Source of the DNA: DASVWH01 sp036389715
Lineage (GTDB): Bacteria; Acidobacteriota; Blastocatellia; Pyrinomonadales; Pyrinomonadaceae
NCBI GenBank assembly: GCA_036389715.1
Contig: DASVWH010000229.1
Location: 1-52,115 of the forward strand
Direction of reading: 5' to 3'
DNA length: 52,115 bases
Below are positions 42,374 through 50,667 of this stretch, piece by piece. The position numbers and the translations under genes were made by a program. The notes beneath the pieces are model-generated. The model worked only from the letters and a program-made list of their open reading frames with translations, was not told the DNA's origin and searched no databases. How positions within the stretch are numbered: position 1 is the first letter of the stretch; each line of letters starts with the position of its first letter.

Positions 42374-42664
42374 ATGCCATTCCTTGATCGGTTCAGGAGC
42401 AAAAAGGTTGATGCGGAAGAGTCGCGGCGCTCCCGCCTGCTCCTGGCCGGGAGAATTACGGAAGGCTCCATTCTCGACACCGGAACCGACGATGCGGGCG
42501 AGATCAGGCAGATTTACTTCAGCTACATCGTCAACGGCGTCGAATACGAATCATCGCAACTGCTCGACGCCGAGCAGCGCCGACGCCCGATAGATTACGC
42601 GCCCGGCGCACGCGTCGTCATCCGCTTCGACCCACACAGGCCCGGCAATTCGGTCGTAGTCTAG
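42374..42664 (+). CDS. DUF3592-like protein
   Basis: 96 aa, ATG start. It is a soluble beta-rich protein with YFSYIVNGVEYESSQLLD and GARVVIRFDPHRPGNSVV. The pattern Y-x-Y-x-V-x-G followed by a G-x-x-V-x-V-x-Y/FDP-x-x-P-x-x-S ending is that of DUF3592. The usual flanking membrane helices are absent. It is probably cotranscribed with the zinc-ribbon membrane protein upstream. Repeat element E starts just after its stop. Confidence 0.7.
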   Translation: MPFLDRFRSKKVDAEESRRSRLLLAGRITEGSILDTGTDDAGEIRQIYFSYIVNGVEYESSQLLDAEQRRRPIDYAPGARVVIRFDPHRPGNSVVV

Positions 42665-42667
42665 CAA

Positions 42668-42770
42668 GTGGTCAATGGTAAATAGTCAATGGTGAATAGA
42701 AAACGACGGCGTTGCGCCTCTTCTACCATTTACCATTTACCATTGACCATTTTCCATTTAGCATTCACTA
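42668..42770. repeat. Heptamer-array inverted repeat, element E
   Basis: Left array 42668-42695: GTGGTCA, ATGGTAA, ATAGTCA, ATGGTGA. Right array 42724-42770: (TT)TACCA, TTTACCA, TTTACCA, TTGACCA, TTTTCCA, TTTAGCA, TTCACTA. The short core forms a GGCG/CGCC hairpin near 42707-42718. It occupies all the space between the DUF3592 stop and the accC start codon. Confidence 0.92.
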
Positions 42771-42774
42771 ACCA

Positions 42775-44325
42775 GTGTTCAAAAAAATCCTGATTGCCAA
42801 TCGCGGCGAGATTGCCGTCCGCATCATTCGCGCCTGCCGCGACATGAACATCTCGCCAGTCGCCGTCTTCTCCGCGGCGGACGCGGACGCGCTGCACGTC
42901 CGTCTCGCCGACGAGGCTTACGAGCTTGGTCCGGCCCCGTCTGTCGAAAGCTACCTGCGCATCGAGAAGATTATCGAGGTCGCGCGGCGAAGCGGGGCGG
43001 AGGCCATTCATCCGGGCTACGGTTTTCTGGCCGAGAATTCGGACTTCGCCGCGGCCACGGTCGAGACGGGGCTGACCTTCATCGGGCCGACCGCAGAGGC
43101 TATGCGCCTGATGGGCTCGAAGACGAGCGCGCGCCGCGTCGCACAGGAGGCCGGTGTGCCGGTCGTGCCGGGAACGACTTCGCCGCTCGACTCTTACGCC
43201 GAGGCACGCGAGACCGCAGCCACGCTCGGTTATCCGGTGATGCTCAAGGCCTCCGCGGGCGGCGGCGGCAAAGGGATGCGGCTCGTCGGCTCCGAGGAAG
43301 AGCTGCAAGAGGCGCTGGACGCGGCGCGCTCCGAAGCCCAGGCCGCCTTCGCCAACGCGGAGGTCTACCTGGAAAAGGCCATCGAGCGCCCGCGTCATAT
43401 CGAGATTCAAATTTTCGCCGACACGCACGGCAACTTCGTTCACCTGGGCGAGCGCGAGTGCTCCATCCAGCGCCGCCACCAGAAAGTGATCGAGGAATGT
43501 CCCTCGCCGATTAACGACGCGGACTTGCGGCAGCGGATGGGCGAGGCCGCCATCCGGGCAGCGCGCGCTGTCGCTTACGTCGGCGCGGGCACGGTCGAGT
43601 TTCTCGTCGCCGACGCGACGCGCGACTTCTACTTTCTTGAGATGAACACGCGCTTGCAGGTCGAGCACCCTGTGACGGAGCTGGTCACAGGGCTGGACCT
43701 CGTCCGCGAACAGCTCACGGTCGCCGCGGGTGCGCCGCTCTCCTTCACGCAAGCTGATGTCTCCTGGCGAGGACACGCCGTCGAGTGCCGCGTCTATGCC
43801 GAAGACCCCGAGAACAATTTTCTCCCTTCGCCGGGGCGGATTACTTCCCTGCGCGTTCCGGCGGGGCCGGGCATACGCGACGACGGCGGCGTCACGGCGG
43901 GCGCTGAAGTCTCCATCTACTACGACCCGATGATCTCTAAGCTGGCAGCCTGGGGACGCACGCGCAGTGAGGCGCTCGACCGGATGCGCCGCGCCCTGGA
44001 TGAGTACACGGTCAGCGGCATCAGGACCACGCTGCCCTTCTTCCGCGAGCTTATCCGCGATGAGGAGTTCATCGCAGGCCACCTCGACACGGGCTTCATC
44101 GCACGCTTTTTCGAGCGGCGCGAGCAGGCGGGAATGACGCAGACGACGCGAGCAGAGGAGGGCGGCGAAGCCCGGACGGACGAGCATCGCGACATGGCGC
44201 TCGTCGCCGCCGCGCTCGACTACATGCTGGCGCAAGACGGGGCTTCCGCGCCTCTTCAACGGCCCGCACATGAGGAGAGCCGCTGGCGTCTGGCCGGGCG
44301 CGCAGCCTTACAGCGTAGAGGCTAG
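42775..44325 (+). CDS. accC: Biotin carboxylase subunit of acyl-CoA carboxylase
   Basis: 516 aa, GTG start four bases after repeat element E, with no ribosome site visible. It is a full biotin carboxylase: FKKILIANRGEIAVRIIRACRDM, EAIHPGYGFLAENSDFA, the glycine-rich ATP loop KASAGGGGKGMRLV, HLGERECSIQRRHQKVIEE, FLEMNTRLQVEHPVTE and ECRVYAEDP. The tail after about residue 450 is extended and polar (TQTTRAEEGGEARTDEHRDMALVAAALDY), as in the alpha subunits of propionyl- or methylcrotonyl-CoA carboxylases rather than E. coli AccC (449 aa). It carboxylates biotin using ATP and bicarbonate. The separate carrier protein follows. The carboxyltransferase gene is not in the window. Confidence 0.95.
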   Translation: MFKKILIANRGEIAVRIIRACRDMNISPVAVFSAADADALHVRLADEAYELGPAPSVESYLRIEKIIEVARRSGAEAIHPGYGFLAENSDFAAATVETGLTFIGPTAEAMRLMGSKTSARRVAQEAGVPVVPGTTSPLDSYAEARETAATLGYPVMLKASAGGGGKGMRLVGSEEELQEALDAARSEAQAAFANAEVYLEKAIERPRHIEIQIFADTHGNFVHLGERECSIQRRHQKVIEECPSPINDADLRQRMGEAAIRAARAVAYVGAGTVEFLVADATRDFYFLEMNTRLQVEHPVTELVTGLDLVREQLTVAAGAPLSFTQADVSWRGHAVECRVYAEDPENNFLPSPGRITSLRVPAGPGIRDDGGVTAGAEVSIYYDPMISKLAAWGRTRSEALDRMRRALDEYTVSGIRTTLPFFRELIRDEEFIAGHLDTGFIARFFERREQAGMTQTTRAEEGGEARTDEHRDMALVAAALDYMLAQDGASAPLQRPAHEESRWRLAGRAALQRRG

Positions 44326-44418
44326 GGACCAGAGAGACCGGAGAACAGGACAATCTGATTCGGGCGCGAGCGGGGGCTTTAACCAACCTCTACTCGCTGG
44401 CCTTCAACCGCAGGACTG

Positions 44419-44925
44419 ATGAGACTGACAGCAGAAATCGAGGGACACAAGCACGAGCTTCAGCTGACGCGCGAGGGCTCGCGCGTGACCGCGGAGATTG
44501 ACGGGCGGCGCTATGAGGTAGAGATGCGCGCGTCGCAGCCGGGGACTTATCTGCTGCTCTCCGGGGGGCGCGTCTACGATTGCCGCGTTGACCGCCCGGA
44601 AGTGGGGCGCGGCGCAGTCGAGGTCTCCATCGGCGGCCGCTCTTACGCCCTCACCCTGACCGACCCGAAGCGCCTGCGCGGCGGCTCAGGGGCAGGCGCG
44701 CAGGCCGACGGCTCCGCTCAAATCATCGCGCCGATGCCCGGCAAAGTCGTCCGCGTGCTCGTCGAACTCGGCGCAGAGGTCCAGGCCGGAGACGGGATAG
44801 TCGTCGTCGAAGCCATGAAAATGCAGAACGAGATGAAATCCCCCAAGACCGGAAAGGTAACGGCCCTCCGGGCCATTCCCGGAACAACCGTCAATGCTGG
44901 CGACGTGCTGGCAATCATCGAATGA
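44419..44925 (+). CDS. Biotin carboxyl carrier protein
   Basis: 168 aa, ATG start, 93 nt after accC. The N-terminal beta domain (EIEGHKHELQLTREGSRVTAEIDGRRYEVEM) is the BT-like part of acyl-CoA carboxylase alpha chains. The C-terminal 75 residues are a biotinyl domain with IIAPMPGKVVRVLVELGAEVQAGD and VVVEAMKMQNEMKSPKTG. The biotinylated residue is Lys134. It carries CO2 between biotin carboxylase and the carboxyltransferase. In many alpha subunits these domains are fused; here they are encoded as two proteins. Confidence 0.95.
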   Translation: MRLTAEIEGHKHELQLTREGSRVTAEIDGRRYEVEMRASQPGTYLLLSGGRVYDCRVDRPEVGRGAVEVSIGGRSYALTLTDPKRLRGGSGAGAQADGSAQIIAPMPGKVVRVLVELGAEVQAGDGIVVVEAMKMQNEMKSPKTGKVTALRAIPGTTVNAGDVLAIIE

Positions 44926-45025
44926 GGGGACTTAATATTTAGCCATTGATGAATGTGGCGTCGTCCGTCGAGTAAGGTGACGGCACGCCCGCGGTCATCT
45001 TTCGCCCTCTCAGCTCAACCTGAGT

Positions 45026-45310
45026 CTATGCGCCGTGACCTTCTTTAAAATGTCGCTCCATCAAATCAGCCAGCCTATTGAGCCGTCCATCCGTCTCAGC
45101 GCCGAATTGATCTAGCCTCTCCGAGAGCCTGTCAAGCGCCGCCTCTGTTCTAATCTGCGCATCTGCCAGAGCAGCTATCCGCACATCGGCGTTCGATTGT
45201 TGCGCGTCCAGGCCGTCAAGCCGCTCATCATGGCGGCGTATCATTTCAACCAACAGTTTGAAATACTGCTCCAGGTCTGAGACTCGCGCCTCCAACTTAT
45301 CCGCGCTCAT
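45026..45310 (-). CDS. Small coiled-coil protein (paralogue 1)
   Basis: 94 aa, ATG start. It is almost entirely heptad-patterned helix (LEARVSDLEQYFKLLVEMIRRHDERLDGLDAQQSNADVRIAALADAQIRTEAAL, in outline). No membrane segment or Cys is present. It shares the phrase AALADAQ-x2-T with the next gene, so the two are probably paralogues. Function unknown; such proteins can tether or oligomerise partners. Confidence 0.7.
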   Translation of the reverse strand: MSADKLEARVSDLEQYFKLLVEMIRRHDERLDGLDAQQSNADVRIAALADAQIRTEAALDRLSERLDQFGAETDGRLNRLADLMERHFKEGHGA

Positions 45311-45378
45311 TTCTTTCCGCCTTTCTTCTGGCCAACTTTTGAGCCTTCGGCTTTGGCCTCTAACGGTCTGCCTGACGA

Positions 45379-45672
45379 TTACTTCCGACCGTTTCTGTCC
45401 TGCTGAACAACATCAATCAAAGCATTGAATCTCTCGTCCGTATGCTGTTGTGCGTCGGCTAGGGCTGCGACGACTTCATTGATATGTGCTTGCTGGCGCG
45501 CGATCTGCTCGACCTGCGTGGCAAGTTGTTCTACCTGTATCGAGAGCCGCGACACTGTTTCAACAGTGTGCGCCTGTGATTCGCGCAATGCAGCCATGTT
45601 GACAGGGAACTGCGCTTGTTGTTCAAGAATGAAATCCATCGTCCGCTGACGGGCAAGGAGGTCATTTCTCAC
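45379..45672 (-). CDS. Small coiled-coil protein (paralogue 2)
   Basis: 97 aa, GTG start with AGGAAAGG upstream. It is a helical heptad protein (VETVSRLSIQVEQLATQVEQIARQQAHINEVVAALADAQQHTDERFNALIDVVQQ, in outline). VAALADAQQHTDERFNALIDVV is close to the corresponding part of its neighbour. The pair is separated by 68 nt and is probably cotranscribed. The region upstream of it is markedly AT-rich. Confidence 0.7.
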   Translation of the reverse strand: MRNDLLARQRTMDFILEQQAQFPVNMAALRESQAHTVETVSRLSIQVEQLATQVEQIARQQAHINEVVAALADAQQHTDERFNALIDVVQQDRNGRK

Positions 45673-45772
45673 TGCCTTTCCTATCGCTCACCTTTGAAGC
45701 ATCAACTTTGGCCTTGGCGGTCTGCCAGTCTTTGTCTCGAATTCATCTCGGTCGCATGGATGCGGATATTTT

Positions 45773-45887
45773 ACACGATAACTGGCGGAATCCATTTTGA
45801 CACAGTCAAAATTCACATTCTATCTTGTACTTAGAGCGTACTAAAATTCCCATGATTATCGTGTTTCATTGACTGATATTATCGTGT
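45773..45887. promoter_or_regulatory. AT-rich operator-like region upstream of a HAD gene
   Basis: TTATCGTGT occurs directly at 45856-45864 and 45879-45887 (23 bp apart, about two helical turns) and inverted as ACACGATAA at 45773-45781. Between them lies a perfect palindrome with 3-nt spacer, ATTTTGAC-ACA-GTCAAAAT (45794-45812). The second direct copy ends at the HAD gene's GTG. This looks like binding sites for one or two dimeric regulators. Confidence 0.6.
45797..45826 (+). promoter_or_regulatory. Sigma-70-type promoter overlapping the palindrome
   Basis: TTGACA (45797-45802), an 18-bp spacer and TATCTT (45821-45826). The -35 lies inside the palindrome at 45794-45812, so a bound repressor would block the polymerase. 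Confidence 0.5.
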
Positions 45888-45897
45888 GTCCACTCAA

Positions 45898-46614
45898 ATG
45901 AATCAATCGCTGCGCATTCTGCTCTGGGATATTGACGGGACCCTGGTGCGTTCGACGCGGGCGGGCGCGTTCAAGGATTATACTGTGCCTGTGCTGGAAG
46001 GCGTCTTCGGGACGGCGGGGCGGCTCGCGGAGATGACGGTCTCGGGGATGACTGACTTGCAGATAGTGGTCGAGGCATTGCGCGACGAGGGCTTTACGCA
46101 TGAGCAGGTGCGCGCGCGCGTGGACGAGCTGCGGACGCTCTACATGCGGGAGATGAAGCGGGTCACGTCCGGGGACGAGCGGTTGTTCTACGCCCTGCCG
46201 GGCGCGCGACAGGCGCTGGAGGCGACGAGCCGGAGCCCGCGCTATCGCAATGCCCTGCTGACGGGCAATATCGAACCGGCCGCGCAGTTAAAGATGAGCC
46301 TCGTCGGGCTTAAAGAGTTCTTCGAGCTGCGGGGCGCGTTCGGCGATGAATCGCACGACCGCCGGGAGCTACCGGCGCTGGCCGCCGAGCGCATCAGCAG
46401 ACAGCTCGGAGTGGCGCTTCAACCGTCACAGTTCATCGTTATCGGCGACACGCCGAATGACATCGCGTGTGCCAGGCATTACGGCGCGCGTGCCGTCGCG
46501 GTCGCCACCGGACGCATGTACGACCGGGACGAACTCCTGCTTCACGCGCCCGATGCCCTCCTGCACGATCTCTCGGATACGGAGCTGTTGATGCGGACGC
46601 TGGATGCTTTGTAG
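45898..46614 (+). CDS. HAD-superfamily hydrolase
   Basis: 238 aa from ATG 45898; an in-frame GTG at 45886 would add four residues. HAD motifs: I LLWDIDGTLVRS, II NALLTGNIE, motif III region ERISRQLG, IV VIGDTPNDIACARHYGARAVAVATG. Enzymes with WDIDGTL and LLTGN are phosphoglycolate phosphatase-like hydrolases with unknown true substrate. It is preceded by the operator-like region, unlike most genes here, which suggests regulated expression. Confidence 0.85.
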   Translation: MNQSLRILLWDIDGTLVRSTRAGAFKDYTVPVLEGVFGTAGRLAEMTVSGMTDLQIVVEALRDEGFTHEQVRARVDELRTLYMREMKRVTSGDERLFYALPGARQALEATSRSPRYRNALLTGNIEPAAQLKMSLVGLKEFFELRGAFGDESHDRRELPALAAERISRQLGVALQPSQFIVIGDTPNDIACARHYGARAVAVATGRMYDRDELLLHAPDALLHDLSDTELLMRTLDAL

Positions 46615-46693
46615 TGCGCGGAGCGGAGATGGAACAGGCCGCTTCCAACTAACGCAAGGCTGCTTGCTCCCGGGCGATGTTTCCAGTCAAAGC

Positions 46694-48841
46694 TCAGCTT
46701 CGATGAAAGCTCTTCTCGATGTCGCGGGTGGTCAGGCGGAGGATGACGGAGCGCCCGTGCGGGCAGGTGGTCGGCAGAGAGGTCTTGAGCAGGCGGTCTA
46801 TCAGCCAGCGCATCTTTTCGAGCGCAAGCGGCGTCCTGACCTTGATCGCGGCACGACAGGCGAGCGAGGCCGCAATCCTTTCGCGCAATGTCTGACGCGC
46901 GGCGCCGCGCCTTTCAGCCTCGACCGTATCCAGGACTTCCGCCAGGATGCCGCGCGCATCCCCCGCTTCCAAATCGGCCGGGACTGCCTTGATGGCTACC
47001 GTCCGGCCTGACAAACGCATTAACCCGAAGCCGTAAGTCTCCAGTTCGTCCGCGACCGCTTCAAAGACGGCGGCCTGTGCCGGTGTCAGGTCGAAGGTTT
47101 CCGGCATCAAGAGGTTCTGCGACTCGGCCGGGCGCGAGGCTTCGAGCGCGTGATACTTCTCGAAGAGAATGCGCTCGTGCGCGACGTGCTGGTCAATCAG
47201 AAGCAGGCCCTCGTCGTCGGTCGCAAGGATGAAGCTGTCTGCGAGCTGGCCGAGCGGGCGTATGTTGGCGTCCAGCGATTCGACAGGGACTTCCCGAATC
47301 AGGTTGGCAACCGAGACGAGCGGCGGGAGCGCGCTTTGATGAGCGACATTCGCGGGCGCTCTCTCCCCTGCGTCCTGCTCCATAGCATCGGGGTGCGGTC
47401 CTCTTTCTTCAGCCTCGCCCGGCTGCGGCCCGCTTTGCGCGGACGATTCCCTTGCCGTCGGCGTCGCGGGCCGAACGTGTGCGGCTTCGGGGCCATGCGC
47501 GCCGGAAAGAGCGTCGCGCATAATCGCGTCCAAATCCCTGGCGGTCTCACCCCTTAAATACTCAGGCGTTTTGCGGCCTTCCGGGAACGGCTCTTCGTCG
47601 TCCGCGACCGAGAAGCCGAACTCTATGCTGCCCTGCCTGGACGGGGGGACAAGCTCGCGCGTGACAGGCGGGCGCTCATGTTCGGCAGATGGCAAAGCAC
47701 CAACCGCGTCGCCCGTCCCAGGGGCCGACCCGTCCGCGCCCGCAGCCGGGGCGGGCGCAGAGGCGGACGCTTCGTCGCCCTGATGCGCGGAAGCTATTTC
47801 CGTGCGGCGCGCTTCCGCGTCCTCCGTGGCCTCGCCCGCGCGGATGTAGCCTGCGTTGGCGAGCGCGCCGCGGACGGCCTCGCGGACGGCGTCGGCAACG
47901 GCTGCGGCGCGGCGAAAGCGGACCTCCGTTTTAGCCGGATGCACGTTGACATCCACCTCCGCGAGCGGCACTTCGAGAAAGAGCAGCGCCGCCGGATAGA
48001 CTCCCTGCGGCAGGACGGCGCGGTAGCCTTCCGAGAGCGCGCGCCCGATCAGGCGGTCGCGCACGTAACGGCCGTTGATGAAGAGATACTGCGCATCGCG
48101 CGAGGTGCGTCTTTCGCGCGGGGCGGAGACGTAGCCGCGCACGAGCGCCACCTGCTCGCGCCCGCCGTTGACTTCGAGCAGGTTTTCGATGAATCCCGCG
48201 CCGAAGATTTGATAGGCGCGCTCGCGCAAATCCCTGGCCGCGGTCGCGCCCAGGCTCTCGCGCCCGTTGTTGGTCAGAGTGAAGGTAATCTCCGGGTGGG
48301 CCAGCGCGTAATGCGTCACCAGGTTCGCCAGGTGAAAGCTCTCCGTCGCTTCGGAGCGCAGGAATTTGCGGCGCGCCGGAACATTGAAGAAGAGGTCGCG
48401 GACAGTGATGGTAGTCCCCTGCGGGTGCGCCGCGTCCTTCACGTCGCGGATGCGCCCGCCCTCTATCTGCACACGCGTGGCCGCCGTCGAATCCTCCCGC
48501 CTGGTAATCAACTCGACGCGCGCCACCGATGCGATGGAGGCCAGGGCCTCGCCGCGAAAGCCGAGCGTGGCGATGGCGTTGAGGTCCTCGGCGCTCCTCA
48601 GCTTAGAGGTCGCGTGGCGCTCGAAGGCCAGCAGCGCATCGTCGCGCGTCATTCCCTCGCCGTCGTCCACGACGCGCAAGAGCCTGCTCCCGCCCGCTTC
48701 GACCTCGACCCTGATGCGCCGCGCGCCCGCGTCAATAGCATTCTCGACCAGCTCCTTAGCGACCGACGCCGGGCGCTCGACCACTTCACCGGCCGCGATC
48801 TGGTTGGCCAACTGATCTGAGAGAACGCGGATTTTGGACAT
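46694..48841 (-). CDS. mutL: DNA mismatch repair protein MutL (endonuclease type)
   Basis: 715 aa, ATG start. The GHKL ATPase N-terminus is complete: QIAAGEVVERPASVAKELVENAIDAGA, VVDDGEGM, ATSKLR, TLGFRGEALASIASV. A long polar linker (about 330-520) leads to the dimerisation/endonuclease domain with LLIDQHVAHERILFEKY (DQHxxxExxxxE metal motif, about residue 550), SLACRAAIKVRTPL and TCPHGRSVIL (about 695). The endonuclease motif implies a nicking MutL, as expected in bacteria without MutH. MutS is not in the window. Upstream of the ATG is repeat element F. Confidence 0.96.
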   Translation of the reverse strand: MSKIRVLSDQLANQIAAGEVVERPASVAKELVENAIDAGARRIRVEVEAGGSRLLRVVDDGEGMTRDDALLAFERHATSKLRSAEDLNAIATLGFRGEALASIASVARVELITRREDSTAATRVQIEGGRIRDVKDAAHPQGTTITVRDLFFNVPARRKFLRSEATESFHLANLVTHYALAHPEITFTLTNNGRESLGATAARDLRERAYQIFGAGFIENLLEVNGGREQVALVRGYVSAPRERRTSRDAQYLFINGRYVRDRLIGRALSEGYRAVLPQGVYPAALLFLEVPLAEVDVNVHPAKTEVRFRRAAAVADAVREAVRGALANAGYIRAGEATEDAEARRTEIASAHQGDEASASAPAPAAGADGSAPGTGDAVGALPSAEHERPPVTRELVPPSRQGSIEFGFSVADDEEPFPEGRKTPEYLRGETARDLDAIMRDALSGAHGPEAAHVRPATPTARESSAQSGPQPGEAEERGPHPDAMEQDAGERAPANVAHQSALPPLVSVANLIREVPVESLDANIRPLGQLADSFILATDDEGLLLIDQHVAHERILFEKYHALEASRPAESQNLLMPETFDLTPAQAAVFEAVADELETYGFGLMRLSGRTVAIKAVPADLEAGDARGILAEVLDTVEAERRGAARQTLRERIAASLACRAAIKVRTPLALEKMRWLIDRLLKTSLPTTCPHGRSVILRLTTRDIEKSFHRS

Positions 48842-48843
48842 AG

Positions 48844-48980
48844 GCAGTAAGTAGTAAGCAGTAAGCAGTGAGCAGTGAGCAGTGAGCAGTAAGTAATAAG
48901 TTATGAGCGGTAAGCAATGAGTGATAAGCAGCTCGCCTTTCTTTTATTTACTGCTTACTGCTTACTGCTCACTGCTCACT
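48844..48980. repeat. Heptamer-array inverted repeat, element F
   Basis: Left array 48844-48927: twelve units (GCAGTAA, GTAGTAA, GCAGTAA, GCAGTGA three times, GCAGTAA, then degenerate GTAATAA, GTTATGA, GCGGTAA, GCAATGA, GTGATAA). Right array 48948-48980: TTACTGC three times, TCACTGC, TCACT. The core has CTTTCTTTT as in C and D. It fills the space between the mutL ATG and the bshC stop codon. Confidence 0.94.
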
Positions 48981-48981
48981 T

Positions 48982-50667
48982 CTAAAGGTAAACTATCTGG
49001 TGATCGGAAGAGCCCAGATTGATGGCGTCGTAAATCCAGTTGATGATGTAGGAGCCGTGGCGCGCCAGGAGGCTGGTGATGTTGATGTGGCGCTCCTGCA
49101 AAGTCTTGTCCGGGTAGAGCGCGGCGAAGGCCCGTTCGAGTTGGCGATGGGCGGCGCGGTCGCGGTTGAGCTGCGCGCGATGAAAGCGCGTGCGCAGTCC
49201 TTCCAACTGGTAATTGATCTTGCGGCGGCCCGTTTCCAGCGCATCGGCCAGCGTCGGGTCAACCTGCTTGAGCTGTTCCTGCAAAGCGTCCAGCTCTCGA
49301 TTGACGGACTCTTCAGTGCGATGGAGCGTCTGCGCCGTCTCTGCGCCGAGATGTTCTTCGACGACGCGGGCGAGCACAGGGTCGAGCCCGGCGAAGAGGT
49401 CCGTCAGGCTCAGACCGTAGCGCGAGAGCGTGCGCCCGGTGCGATGCTCGACCACCGTCATGCTCGCGCGGTGCAGAATCGGAGTCGCGGGGCGGTCGAG
49501 CAGCCGGTAGACTTCGGCCGTCTGCGCGAAATAGGCTATCTCGGCCGCGCCGCCGAAGTATGCGACCGTCGGCAGCAGATAATCCTGGACCACCGCGCGC
49601 AGCGTCACGTTCGGGCTAAAGCGCGTCGGCTCTCTCAGCGCGAGCGCGGACAGCTCTTCGACCGTCTGCTCCTCGCGCCCCTCCCTGGCCCTGTAGCGCC
49701 CGCCGTCGGTCCGCGTGACGGCATGACGCGTCCCATCTTCATTGTGCAGGAAGAGCGGGAAGGAGTTGGGCGAAGTGACGACCTGCGCATGATAGCCTGC
49801 CGCTTCCAGCTCGCGGCTGCGAGCATCGAGAGCAGCGGCGATTTCCTGAGCACGGCGCGCGGCCTCCGCATAGAGCGGCGCGGCCAAGCGCTTCAACCCG
49901 GCGTCCTGCGGGTCCAGCAGAATCAAGCCGTAGCGCCCGAGCAGCACCGTCATCATCCGCGCAAAGGCTTCGCCGTACCGCGCGCCCTGCGCCCAAGCGC
50001 CGCGCAACAGTTTCTCGACTTCGGGAGTGAATTCCGTCGTCGGCAGCACTTCGAGCAGGCGCTTGACCGTCTCCTCGATAGACTCGTCGAGCGTGACGCT
50101 GCCGACGGGCGTGCCCTCCCTGTGCAGCGCGGGCGAAACACTGACGCTCGCCAGGCGGCAATCACAGCCGATGAATTCTGCGCTCGCCACTTCGGCGAAA
50201 TCGTGATCCTCCGTCGCAATCCAGAAAACGGGGACCGCGGCAGTCCCGCGCTGCGTCAAACATCCGGCGAGCTTAACGGCCGAGAGCGCCTTGTAGATGG
50301 TGTAGAGCGGTCCTGTGAAGAGGCCCGCCTGCTGGCCCGAGACGACCGCGAGGCAGTCGGCCTGGCGCAGCCGCTCGATATTGGCCAGGACTTCCGGGCC
50401 CGCGCCCCAGCCGCTGTTCATCGCGGAGAGCGCATCGCAGAGCGCGCCCCGGTCCGTCCGGTATGCGCCGAGGACTTCGGGCGCACGCGCGGAGAGTTGA
50501 TGATGAAAGCGCACGGCGGAAGGATAGAAGCGGCGTAAGGCTACGGGGTCGCGCAGGTAATCGAGGAAGAGCCTCGTCTGGTGCGGGATGCGCTCGAACG
50601 GCAGGCTCTCGACGCGCAGTCCGGCTTCTTCAGGCGTGCTGTAACATGCGGCTTCCGTACTACTCAC
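48982..50667 (-). CDS. bshC: Bacillithiol biosynthesis cysteine-adding enzyme BshC
   Basis: 561 aa, GTG start that overlaps the end of the upstream gene by 8 bases, with AGGAG about 9 nt upstream. Family hallmarks are LAVVSGQQAGLFTGPLYTIYKALSAVKLA, the catalytic-region PVFWIATEDHDFAEV, SPNSFPLFLHNEDG-like NSFPLFLHNEDGTRH, YFGGAAEIAYFAQ, and a long coiled-coil C-terminus ending in LRHGSYI-like LARHGSYIINWIYD. It adds Cys to glucosaminyl malate to make bacillithiol, the cell's main low-molecular-weight thiol in this type of bacterium. bshA and bshB are not in the window. It is probably cotranscribed with the aldolase-like gene. Confidence 0.95.
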   Translation of the reverse strand: MSSTEAACYSTPEEAGLRVESLPFERIPHQTRLFLDYLRDPVALRRFYPSAVRFHHQLSARAPEVLGAYRTDRGALCDALSAMNSGWGAGPEVLANIERLRQADCLAVVSGQQAGLFTGPLYTIYKALSAVKLAGCLTQRGTAAVPVFWIATEDHDFAEVASAEFIGCDCRLASVSVSPALHREGTPVGSVTLDESIEETVKRLLEVLPTTEFTPEVEKLLRGAWAQGARYGEAFARMMTVLLGRYGLILLDPQDAGLKRLAAPLYAEAARRAQEIAAALDARSRELEAAGYHAQVVTSPNSFPLFLHNEDGTRHAVTRTDGGRYRAREGREEQTVEELSALALREPTRFSPNVTLRAVVQDYLLPTVAYFGGAAEIAYFAQTAEVYRLLDRPATPILHRASMTVVEHRTGRTLSRYGLSLTDLFAGLDPVLARVVEEHLGAETAQTLHRTEESVNRELDALQEQLKQVDPTLADALETGRRKINYQLEGLRTRFHRAQLNRDRAAHRQLERAFAALYPDKTLQERHINITSLLARHGSYIINWIYDAINLGSSDHQIVYL

